The notes under the pieces were generated by a model that saw only the letters and a program-made list of their open reading frames with translations, was not told where the DNA came from and searched no databases. Shown here one piece after another: positions 21,910-28,739 of a DNA stretch of 31,189 nucleotides (its first letter is position 1; each line of letters starts with the position of its first letter). A program made the position numbers and the translations under genes. The stretch covers positions 1-31,189 of IMG/VR virus record IMGVR_UViG_3300034106_002336; one strand, 5' to 3'. Origin of the DNA: a virus.

Positions 21910-22622
21910 GGTGTGCCGGCGTAGATGTTGAACCGCTGCTGACGGCGGTTGATCAGGTTGTACGGCAGGCTCATGATGTCGTCAGCGAAGTTGATCCGCT
22001 TCAGATTGCGCTTGGACGCCATCGCAATGCGCTGCACCGTAAGCGGAGCCTCAACGCCGAATTCGGCTGCAATCTCGCAGGCCAAGTTGTACTTGAAGCA
22101 CCTCAGGTAGCCAGGCGGAAACGACAGCACCGTGTTCAGCGTGGCGGGCTGCGACAACTCCGACACCGAGACGAGGTGAAACTCCAGTTCCCGCGTGGGC
22201 ACCGGGTACACCGTCATGGTGATGTTTGGCATCGTCATGTTCACCCACATGCTCTGCGGGTAAGTCGACGTCACCGTCTTCAGCGCAATACCGTTGTACT
22301 GCTGCTGGTTGATGAACATCAGGCCGTAGCTGATGCCCGTCGTCGGATCGCGGAAGTAGCAGGAATCGTCCAGTTGCACCGGGCGATTGCCGACGAAGTT
22401 GCCGCTGGGGCCGAGCGTGCGCTCGTAGACGTTTGCCGGCCAGTTGAACACCTGGTCTTGCGTGGAGAACACCGACAGGCGTTCGATGCTCCACGAATCC
22501 AGCATCTGGTTCAACGCTGCCAGCGCGTCCTGCGCTGTTTCGGCCGATGGGGTTTCGCCCTCGGCCAGTTGGCCGATCAGCCGCAGCGCGGCATAGATTT
22601 GGTCACCGGCTGTCGTCGACAT
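21906..22622 (-). CDS. P22 gp4-like tail accessory factor
   Basis: 238 residues, starting TTAGDQIYAALRLIGQLAEG and ALAALNQMLDSWSIERLSVF, the helical core of gp4-type head-completion proteins. The C-terminal part (SFPPGYLRCFKYNLACEIAA, then EFGVEAPLTVQRIAMASKRN) is also typical. It assembles under the portal and forms the platform on which the tail hub docks. AAGGAG seven bases before ATG 22622 supports the start. It is longer than P22 gp4 (about 166 residues), with a central beta-rich insertion. Confidence 0.87.
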   Translation of the reverse strand: MSTTAGDQIYAALRLIGQLAEGETPSAETAQDALAALNQMLDSWSIERLSVFSTQDQVFNWPANVYERTLGPSGNFVGNRPVQLDDSCYFRDPTTGISYGLMFINQQQYNGIALKTVTSTYPQSMWVNMTMPNITMTVYPVPTRELEFHLVSVSELSQPATLNTVLSFPPGYLRCFKYNLACEIAAEFGVEAPLTVQRIAMASKRNLKRINFADDIMSLPYNLINRRQQRFNIYAGTP

Positions 22623-22809
22623 GCTCGGGCTCCTTGCGACGGCGCCTCCCGAGCATGTGGTTCATGGGGACAACGACGTCATCCCCGGGCTCGTCGGGCT
22701 CACCCGGAGTATACCGCTGCCAACCGTTTTGTTCGTCGTATTCTGCCTCGGCCTCCATCGTGGCGATTTTCTGGCCGTGGCGGGGATGCTCAAGGTAGAT
22801 CAGGGGCAC
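22603..22809 (-). CDS. small hypothetical protein upstream of gp4
   Basis: 68 residues from GTG 22809, with GGAGG six bases upstream; it overlaps the glycosyltransferase by ten bases and the gp4-like gene by twenty. The first half (PLIYLEHPRHGQKIATMEAE) is followed by an acidic, glycine-rich link (PGEPDEPGDDVVVPMNHML) and a basic end (GRRRRKEPEHVD). I do not recognise a named family with certainty. Confidence 0.65.
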   Translation of the reverse strand: MPLIYLEHPRHGQKIATMEAEAEYDEQNGWQRYTPGEPDEPGDDVVVPMNHMLGRRRRKEPEHVDDSR

Positions 22810-23480
22810 AGGTCGCCTCCAGGTTGCTGGCGCAGGTACATGTGGAAGTTGCCCGGGAACGACTTGTCCGCGCTGTGGTGGTCAAGCTGCAGGTCCGGCA
22901 CAAGCCAGGCATCGCCGCCGCATTCTTCCCAGCGCCGGCAGAAAGCGTAATCCTCGCCCCACCACACGCCCTTGTGCGCGCCGTGGTTGAACAGATCCAC
23001 GCTCATGCGGTATTTTTCGCCGTAGCACAGATCGGGGTAGGCGGTCATAAAACGGTCCACAGCGGCCGTTGTGACCTTGAGGAACCCTGCGGGCAGGAGT
23101 CGCGCTTTGATCGCGCCATCGGCCCGTACAACGGGTGTGCCGGCAGGCGTGCTGTGAATGGTGCCCATGTAGGACACCTCGTCAGCCTTGAACCGATAGG
23201 TGCCGCCGACGACGTCACCCGGGGTTTCAATGAGCGTAAGCAGATTGGCTGGCCGCCAAGACAGGTCGTGGTCGATAAAGACGATTACGTCTGCCTTGGC
23301 GTCCAGCGCTTTGCGCAGCATGGTTGCCCGTGCCGCGCTGATGTACGGGTTGCCCACCTCGTTGACCATACCCTCGTCCCAACCCGCGGATTTGATGAGG
23401 GGGATGGACGCCTCCAGACTGTCTAGGCACTGCTGGTACGGGCGTTTGATGGTCGGAACGCAGAAGACAACCTTGGGCAT
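22800..23480 (-). CDS. GT-A-fold glycosyltransferase-like protein
   Basis: 226 residues. The start VVFCVPTIKRPYQQCLDSL is a GT2-like nucleotide-binding strand, and VIVFIDHDLSW near 66-75 holds a DHD motif in the place of the metal-binding DxD. GVWWGEDYAFCRRWEECGGD near 171-190 includes GED, the likely acidic base, and DLQLDHH follows. These features suggest a sugar transferase acting in the cytoplasm on a nucleotide sugar. Its position between head-fibre-like and neck genes is unusual and suggests that a virion protein is the target. It could instead modify host surface sugar, but no membrane segment is visible. Confidence 0.82.
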   Translation of the reverse strand: MPKVVFCVPTIKRPYQQCLDSLEASIPLIKSAGWDEGMVNEVGNPYISAARATMLRKALDAKADVIVFIDHDLSWRPANLLTLIETPGDVVGGTYRFKADEVSYMGTIHSTPAGTPVVRADGAIKARLLPAGFLKVTTAAVDRFMTAYPDLCYGEKYRMSVDLFNHGAHKGVWWGEDYAFCRRWEECGGDAWLVPDLQLDHHSADKSFPGNFHMYLRQQPGGDLCP

Positions 23481-23494
23481 GGGTCAGTGCCGGC

Positions 23495-23794
23495 TTACGC
23501 CGCGCCCTTCCACAGGCCCAGCCCGGTCAGGGTCGCCGCCACTTCGGCGAAGAACGCCGCTTGGTTGCTGGCCACGCTGGCCCAGGTGCTGGCCGACACA
23601 ACGGACGCGGCTTGGATGGCCGCGGCGCGCTGAGCAGCCGGCGTGGCGCCGTAGAAGCCCAGCGTGCCGGTGGCAACGTTCTGGACGCGGACGGGTTGGC
23701 CGGCGCGCCCGACCAACAGGACTTCGGCGGTGTTGCCGTCGCCGACCTGTTCGCCGTCACCGATCTTCGGAGCTTCGAAAGTTTGAGCAGACAT
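23495..23794 (-). CDS. head-fibre-like protein, paralog 2
   Basis: 99 residues from ATG 23794, with AAAGGA seven bases upstream. GDGEQVGDGNTAEVLLVGRA is followed by TGTLGFYGATPAAQRAAAI and the end TLTGLGLWKGAA. The FYGATPxxQRAAA and GLWKGAA blocks match the next gene and short phage head-fibre or decoration proteins. The N-terminal 45 residues differ from its paralog and are predicted beta. It probably sits on the capsid surface. Confidence 0.75.
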   Translation of the reverse strand: MSAQTFEAPKIGDGEQVGDGNTAEVLLVGRAGQPVRVQNVATGTLGFYGATPAAQRAAAIQAASVVSASTWASVASNQAAFFAEVAATLTGLGLWKGAA

Positions 23795-23812
23795 GATGTT
23801 CCTTTCCGCCGC

Positions 23813-24070
23813 TTACGCGGCACCCTTCCACAGGCCAAGGCCGGTGAGAGTGGCATTCACCTCAGCGGCCCACGCCGCAAGGTTGCTGCCGACGGTGATG
23901 TACGACGAGGCGCTGACGACCGAAGCCGCCTGCACCGCTGCCGCACGCTGAGTGATGGGCGTCGCGCCGTAGAACGCGATCTTGCCACCGGCACTGGGGA
24001 GTGCCCCCAGTGCGCAGTCGTCAAGATCCTGGTCCGTGAACGCTACACCAATGGGCTTGGTGAAGGACAT
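23813..24070 (-). CDS. head-fibre-like protein, paralog 1
   Basis: 85 residues from ATG 24070, six bases after the coat stop. The start MSFTKPIGVAFTDQDLDDCA is followed by GGKIAFYGATPITQRAAAV and the end ATLTGLGLWKGAA. The C-terminal half is highly similar to the next gene, so the pair arose by duplication, with replacement of the N-terminal part. Position next to the coat supports a capsid-decoration or head-fibre role. Confidence 0.75.
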   Translation of the reverse strand: MSFTKPIGVAFTDQDLDDCALGALPSAGGKIAFYGATPITQRAAAVQAASVVSASSYITVGSNLAAWAAEVNATLTGLGLWKGAA

Positions 24071-24075
24071 GTGGA

Positions 24076-25278
24076 TCACCCCCAGAGACGGACAGCCATC
24101 TGCGGCCGGATCACGCTGTAGCCGTACAGCACATCGATACGACACGGCATGCGGTCGTTGTTGATGTCGTACTGGCGCACGATCCGCATGCTGATCCCGT
24201 TGTGGACCTTGCGCGAGGCCATGTCCACGCCGTTGGGCAGCAGCAGGTCCGCCGTGGCGAACGTGATGGCGTCCTTGTGATAGATCAGGTTCTGCGGGTA
24301 CTGCGTCGAAGCAGAGCCAAGGAACGTGATGGTGTCGCCAGCCGTCGGGAACGAGTCCACCGTTGCAAGCGCTTGACCCGACGTGTAGATCGCCGGGCTC
24401 ACGCTGACGGTGTACGCGCCAGCCACCGCAGTGGCATCCGCCGTCGCCACGAACTGCTGCAGAGCGCCAGTGGACTCGCGGGTCTGCGGATTCACGGCGT
24501 AGCGGCCGTTGATGGTGAAGACGTCGCCCTTCTTGATGGTCTGCGTGCCGGTGCCCGTGATGGCAATCGTCGTCGCCCCTTGGGTCGAAACGGTCGTCGT
24601 CACGGTGTGGGCGCCGGTGCGCGTGCCCGTGGTGTGCTGCTTGATGGACTGCGACATGTTGATCTCGTCGTAGCCCAGCACACCCTCGCCCATCATGCCG
24701 TTCTTGAACTGGCGGGAGATGGTCGAGGTCGGGTTGAACAGGCCCTTCATGCCTTCCACCAAACCGGCGTTCGCAGCGGGGTTCACCGTCGCGTAGCGCG
24801 GCGACATCAGCGCGGCCGACTCATTCAGCTTCTGCTGGCCCTGCAGCAGCACGAGGCTGGTAGCAGGCGTCGTGCCGGGGGTGCCGACCGACTGGAAGAT
24901 GCTCTGGAACGAGTTGGCGACGTCGGCGTCGATGCTGGCCGCAAGCTGCGACACGCGCGGCTTGAGGATACGGTCAGCGAAGTCGTCCAACGACAGAGCC
25001 ATTTCGGCGGACGTGAAGTTCACGCCGATGTGCTTCTGCGAGGCGACGGTCAGCGTGGTGTACTGCTCGTTGACCTCTTGGACGCCCAGCGCGGCGCCGT
25101 TGGTGACCAGTGCGCGATCCGGCAGGCGGATACGCAGCGTGTCGCCCATTTTGGCGCCTTCGACGGCGAACGAGCTGTCGTACTGGCGGTTGATGTTGCG
25201 GGTGATGACAAGATTGTTCTCGAGGATTTCCAAAGCCTTGAGAGTGATCATGTCAATCGTAAGGAGCGACTGAGCCAT
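24076..25278 (-). CDS. P22 gp5-like major capsid (coat) protein
   Basis: 400 residues from ATG 25278, chosen over a TTG six bases upstream. MAQSLLTIDMITLKALEILE and NNLVITRNINRQYDSSFAVE, then AKMGDTLRIRLPDRALVTNG, are the N-terminal helix and E-loop region of P22-type coats. TLTVASQKHIGVNFTSAEMA and FADRILKPRVSQLAASIDAD follow. A beta-rich insertion at about 220-320 (VFTINGRYAVNPQTRESTGA) fits the P22-type I-domain position. It has the HK97 fold by family and is slightly shorter than P22 gp5 (430). AAAGG precedes the start. Confidence 0.92.
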   Translation of the reverse strand: MAQSLLTIDMITLKALEILENNLVITRNINRQYDSSFAVEGAKMGDTLRIRLPDRALVTNGAALGVQEVNEQYTTLTVASQKHIGVNFTSAEMALSLDDFADRILKPRVSQLAASIDADVANSFQSIFQSVGTPGTTPATSLVLLQGQQKLNESAALMSPRYATVNPAANAGLVEGMKGLFNPTSTISRQFKNGMMGEGVLGYDEINMSQSIKQHTTGTRTGAHTVTTTVSTQGATTIAITGTGTQTIKKGDVFTINGRYAVNPQTRESTGALQQFVATADATAVAGAYTVSVSPAIYTSGQALATVDSFPTAGDTITFLGSASTQYPQNLIYHKDAITFATADLLLPNGVDMASRKVHNGISMRIVRQYDINNDRMPCRIDVLYGYSVIRPQMAVRLWG

Positions 25279-25338
25279 TTTCAACCTTTCGGTATTTGTG
25301 TTACGATCATGATTCCATAGCCACCTAGGAGTCGCACC

Positions 25339-25968
25339 ATGTCAAGCATACTTGTAGACGGCATCGAGTACCGAGCCGTGAACCACCTGTACGCTGTCTC
25401 TCGATGCGGAAAAGCCTTGCGGAACGGACACCCGTACCTGCCCGTCGTTGGTGTTGACGGTTACCCCACCTTGGGCAGAGAAACGCGCCTTCACCGAGCT
25501 GTAGCTATGTGTTGGCTTGAGAGTTTTGCCCCCAAAAAGCACATTCACCACATCAACGGAAACAAGTTGGACAACCGCGTTGAAAACCTTGAGTGCTTGA
25601 CGGCTCAAGAGCATCACGGCAGTAGGCACTTTGAACTGCATTCCGTCTCTGGACGATACGTTAGAACCGAGGCCACCAAAGAAAAACTTCGGCAGGCCAG
25701 GCTCGGAAGCGTCACGCCCGAGGAAACGAAGGCAAAACAACGTGCCGCACTGCTGGGGCGCACACGACCCTACTTCCCGCGAGCGGGGCATAGCGAGGAA
25801 TCCAAGGCTAAAAGAAGCCTTGAACACCCGCGCAACACTGCCTGCAAGGTGTTTGGTGTCATGTACCGCTCCTTTGCAGAAGCGGCTAAAGCCACTGGCA
25901 TTCATCGGTTTACGCTGCGGAAGCGATGCCTTTCAGACAACTTTCCTGACTACGAACTTCACGGTTAA
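25339..25968 (+). CDS. free-standing HNH homing endonuclease
   Basis: 209 residues on the + strand, against the direction of every neighbour. ATG 25339 has AGGAG eight bases upstream. HNH motif: LHRAVAMCWLESF near 51-63, HIHHINGNKLDNRVENLECL near 68-87 with the HH and two Asn of the active site. NUMOD3-like basic repeats follow at about 113-122, 128-140 and 151-160 (KEKLRQARLG, HSEESKAKRS), then a NUMOD1/IENR-like helix-turn-helix near 169-199 (GVMYRSFAEAAKATGIHRFT). Such proteins cut intron-less alleles to spread their own gene. It lies exactly between scaffold and coat, overlapping the scaffold stop by four bases. Its own promoter is presumably in 25279-25338. Confidence 0.9.
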   Translation: MSSILVDGIEYRAVNHLYAVSRCGKALRNGHPYLPVVGVDGYPTLGRETRLHRAVAMCWLESFAPKKHIHHINGNKLDNRVENLECLTAQEHHGSRHFELHSVSGRYVRTEATKEKLRQARLGSVTPEETKAKQRAALLGRTRPYFPRAGHSEESKAKRSLEHPRNTACKVFGVMYRSFAEAAKATGIHRFTLRKRCLSDNFPDYELHG

Positions 25969-26735
25969 CGATTGCGGGCTTCCCACTGCCGGACCTGGCG
26001 CTGCCTTTCGGCGGCAATCCAATCACTCGGCGACATTTGCTTCACAGACCGCGGGTCCGTCGTGTCAAGCGACGTTGCCGTGGACCGTGCCGTCACCGGA
26101 GAGATCGGCTGTGGTGCTGCGGTGGATTTCTTGACCGGCGGAGACGAGGCGAGCTTCGACTCGATCTTGCCGATTTCCTTTGCCTGCAGAATTGCCGGCA
26201 AGCGGGCGATACGCTCAGCTTCCTTGGGGTTGGAGCCCAAGTAGTAGGCCACATCCGGGCCTGCGTCGGACGCCTGGATGGTCTGCGCCATGATGGGCGT
26301 GATGGGCAGCTTGGGGTTGTACACGACGTCTTCATAGTCGTCGTAACGATCCCGGGCAGCGTCTTCACGCTCACCGTGCGAGGCCAGTACCTGCGCCTGC
26401 TGCTGCTGGACTTCACGCTGCTGAACCAGTTCTGCAGCCCGTTTTTCCGCCAGCGCTTGCGCGTAGGCTTCGACGGACTCAAACTGATCAGCAGGCGGGA
26501 CTTCCCTCACCGCAGGTGCCGGCGGCGTTGCCGGTTGCTGAATCTTTCGTTCCCACTTGCGCTGCTCTTTCGCAAGCCGTTTTGCGATCAGCGCATCAAC
26601 TTCCTCTTGCGAGAAAGACTTGGCCGGCTGTTCTTGCGCAGCAGAGTCCGACGCCGCCGTCGCGTCGGGTGCCGTCACGGAAATATCAGCCGGTGCAGGC
26701 TGAGCGTCCGTTACGAGAGGTTGGGTATCGTCCAT
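25965..26735 (-). CDS. scaffolding protein (P22 gp8-like)
   Basis: 256 residues, starting MDDTQPLVTDAQPAPADISV. It is rich in Gln, Ala, Glu and charged residues, with coiled-coil segments at about 40-70 (FSQEEVDALIAKRLAKEQRK) and 88-125 (YAQALAEKRAAELVQQREVQ). The second half (DRYDDYEDVVYNPKLPITPI, then EAERIARLPAILQAKEIGKI) and a basic end complete the form of phage scaffolds, where the basic C-terminus binds coat. Position just upstream of the coat fits. No protease domain is visible. Confidence 0.85.
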   Translation of the reverse strand: MDDTQPLVTDAQPAPADISVTAPDATAASDSAAQEQPAKSFSQEEVDALIAKRLAKEQRKWERKIQQPATPPAPAVREVPPADQFESVEAYAQALAEKRAAELVQQREVQQQQAQVLASHGEREDAARDRYDDYEDVVYNPKLPITPIMAQTIQASDAGPDVAYYLGSNPKEAERIARLPAILQAKEIGKIESKLASSPPVKKSTAAPQPISPVTARSTATSLDTTDPRSVKQMSPSDWIAAERQRQVRQWEARNR

Positions 26736-26784
26736 GTGATTCCGAAGAATCCCCGGTCAGCCTGGCCGGTAAGGTTTTGGCGCG

Positions 26785-26810
26785 ACTATACCATTGAAAT
26801 TTTGGTATAG
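26785..26810 (-). promoter_or_regulatory. palindrome with extended -10 promoter, upstream of scaffold
   Basis: CTATACCA (26786-26793) and TGGTATAG (26803-26810) form a perfect 8-bp inverted repeat around an A+T-rich loop, in an otherwise GC-rich context. On the - strand the far arm reads TGGTATAGT, an extended -10 box (TGn plus TATAGT, five of six to consensus). No good -35 is seen at 17 bases. Because the palindrome is symmetrical, the same box also faces the other way, so it may be a repressor operator overlapping the promoter for scaffold and coat. It lies about 50 bases before the scaffold ATG. Confidence 0.4.
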
Positions 26811-26826
26811 CAGCAATTCACTTGCG

Positions 26827-27126
26827 TCAGACCGCCACCGACCCATCCATGTCAGACTGCGCCATCACCCAAGCGTAGCACTTGTCCAAGAACGAGGCGC
26901 CTTGATGCGCTTCAACATCTTCCAACAGCGCGTGATAGCGGCGGAAGTCAACTTCGCGCGTGTCGTCTTCCGGCGTTGCCGTACCGTAGCCCGCAACGTC
27001 AATCATCACGCGGAACTTCGGGCCGCCCTGCCGCTGTCGGCTGACAGCCGCAGTGACGACGCGAAAGTAAGCGCCGGCAAACGCAACGCCGTATTGAGAG
27101 TTTGCAAGATCAACTTTGATGGCCAT
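26827..27126 (-). CDS. hypothetical protein upstream of scaffold
   Basis: 99 residues from ATG 27126, with AAGGAGC seven bases upstream. MAIKVDLANSQYGVAFAGAY and FRVVTAAVSRQRQGGPKFRV, then VMIDVAGYGTATPEDDTREV, make a beta-rich small protein, followed by a helix (EVDFRRYHALLEDVEAHQGA). I recognise the MAIKVDLANSQYGV start from other phages as a conserved hypothetical. Position in the late operon, between tail-fibre and capsid genes, suggests a minor virion or assembly protein. Confidence 0.78.
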   Translation of the reverse strand: MAIKVDLANSQYGVAFAGAYFRVVTAAVSRQRQGGPKFRVMIDVAGYGTATPEDDTREVDFRRYHALLEDVEAHQGASFLDKCYAWVMAQSDMDGSVAV

Positions 27127-27138
27127 GATGTAGCTCCT

Positions 27139-28731
27139 TTATGCGTAGATGACTTCAGAGGTTTGCACAGTGGCAACCCATCGAATATCAGTTGCCGCTG
27201 CGCCGGTTGCGGTCACGGCAAGACCTCCGTTTGTTGTGTCTGCCGACAATGCAAGGGTCCACCCAGGGACGTTGCTGATTGCAGTGACGGTAGACGCCAC
27301 AAGCGTTGTACTGCCAGCAGTTCCTTCCCTGCGAATCAAACCTTCGATTTTCCACGCAGCAGAGGCTGTGCCGTCTGCGGCTTGCTGACGGGCGACAACG
27401 GTTCCTGTGAAAGCGTAGGCGCTGCTGTTGGAGAGAATAACTTGGTTTGACGTTCCGGCAACGCCCGTGTCAGATGTAAGAACCGTTGCAGTGTTATCTG
27501 TTGTTTGTTTGCACAACAACAAAATACCCATTTGAGAACTGCCTGCGGAGGCAGAACCCCATCCGGCAAAAGCATATTTTTTTATTTGTGAGGCAATCGC
27601 ACTATCCCCAAAAGCTATTGCATCAGTTCCGCTGGCGTTTGCGCCAAAACCAATGGCTGAGCCACAGCCAATTGCGACACTTCCAGTACCGCTTGCGTTT
27701 GATAAATTTCCCAACGCTAAACTTCTTGTGCCGCCAGCAGAATTTTGCCTGCCAATCGCTACGGACGCAGAGCCGGTTGCCTTAGAAATGCTTCCTATAG
27801 CAAGTGCGTTTGCATTTTGTGATCCATAAGTAACCGTATTGTTTGCAATAGCCGCCGCAAGGCTGTCGACGCCGGAGGCGTAGGAGCCGCCGAGAGCCAT
27901 AGCTCCTTGCCCTGTAGTTGCGACAGCCATGTCGCCTGCTGAGTTTCTTCCAATTTGTGTTCCCAGCACGCCAATAGATGCTGTTCCGGCAGTTCTATTG
28001 TCTCCTGTAAGCCAATTAGTACCAGTGCAGACAAGTCTTACGCCCGTACCTTGCGTAAGTTTAAATTCAGTAGTTGGATCAACGCCATCTACCGTTTCTG
28101 TCCCATTTGGATCAATAGTAATGACGCCTGTACCAGTATTCCAAATCCAGCAATTAAAGCCAGCGCCTAATGTAGCCGCTGGATCAAGCGACACAGTAAA
28201 CGTGTTTGCGGTGCAATTGATGATCTTCCCGAGATCACCAGACACCACGGTGTAGGCGGCGGTCTTGTTGTCGATGGTGATCGCTCCACCCCCACCCCCA
28301 CCAGAAGCGGCAATAGTGATTGAACCGGGGCCATTGGTGATCGTAATGTTTGACCCAGCCGTCAGCGTAGCTTTTGCCAGCGTACCGCCCGTGGTGTTGC
28401 CAATCAACAGTTGACCGTCGGTGTAGCTGGTTTGTCCAGTGCCCCCATTAGCAACGGGAAGTGTGCCAGTCACGCCCGTGGAAAGCGGCAGGCCGGTGCA
28501 GTTTGTCAGCGTTCCGCTGGATGGAGTTCCAAGAACGGGCGTGGTAAACGTCGGGCTGACCGACAACACCATGTCTCCGGTGCCTGTAACGGCGTTATTC
28601 AGCGTCACGCCGCCATAAATCAGCGCCCCCGTCATTGCAACCGCACGCGGGAACGTGTAGGTGTCTCCAGCGCCTGGAGCACGAAGCTGCGGCGTTGCGG
28701 TGTCAAGAGCGATGACTTCAAATGCGGCCAT
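27139..28731 (-). CDS. tail fibre protein with YadA-like repeats
   Basis: 530 residues from ATG 28731, with GAGGT nine bases upstream. The N-terminal part carries the phage fibre block [20 protein letters not shown] followed by [15 protein letters not shown] poly-glycine link (GGGGGG, near 143-150) comes next, then a beta domain ([40 protein letters not shown]). Then come YadA-like units ([40 protein letters not shown]). The C-terminal 150 residues are a likely receptor or chaperone-like region. Bases about 27480-28240 are richer in A+T than the ends, showing mosaic origin. Confidence 0.8.
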   Translation of the reverse strand: MAAFEVIALDTATPQLRAPGAGDTYTFPRAVAMTGALIYGGVTLNNAVTGTGDMVLSVSPTFTTPVLGTPSSGTLTNCTGLPLSTGVTGTLPVANGGTGQTSYTDGQLLIGNTTGGTLAKATLTAGSNITITNGPGSITIAASGGGGGGAITIDNKTAAYTVVSGDLGKIINCTANTFTVSLDPAATLGAGFNCWIWNTGTGVITIDPNGTETVDGVDPTTEFKLTQGTGVRLVCTGTNWLTGDNRTAGTASIGVLGTQIGRNSAGDMAVATTGQGAMALGGSYASGVDSLAAAIANNTVTYGSQNANALAIGSISKATGSASVAIGRQNSAGGTRSLALGNLSNASGTGSVAIGCGSAIGFGANASGTDAIAFGDSAIASQIKKYAFAGWGSASAGSSQMGILLLCKQTTDNTATVLTSDTGVAGTSNQVILSNSSAYAFTGTVVARQQAADGTASAAWKIEGLIRREGTAGSTTLVASTVTAISNVPGWTLALSADTTNGGLAVTATGAAATDIRWVATVQTSEVIYA

Positions 28732-28739
28732 GATTTACC

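Noticed and set aside
22176-23426. 416-codon open frame on the + strand opposite the gp4-like and glycosyltransferase genes
   Set aside because: It is antisense to three well-supported genes, has low-complexity Arg/His-rich translation and no family resemblance; a shadow of GC-rich codon use.
24202-25320. 372-codon open frame on the + strand opposite the coat gene
   Set aside because: Translation is Arg/Gly/Val-rich with no recognisable motif, and the opposite strand encodes a clear coat protein.
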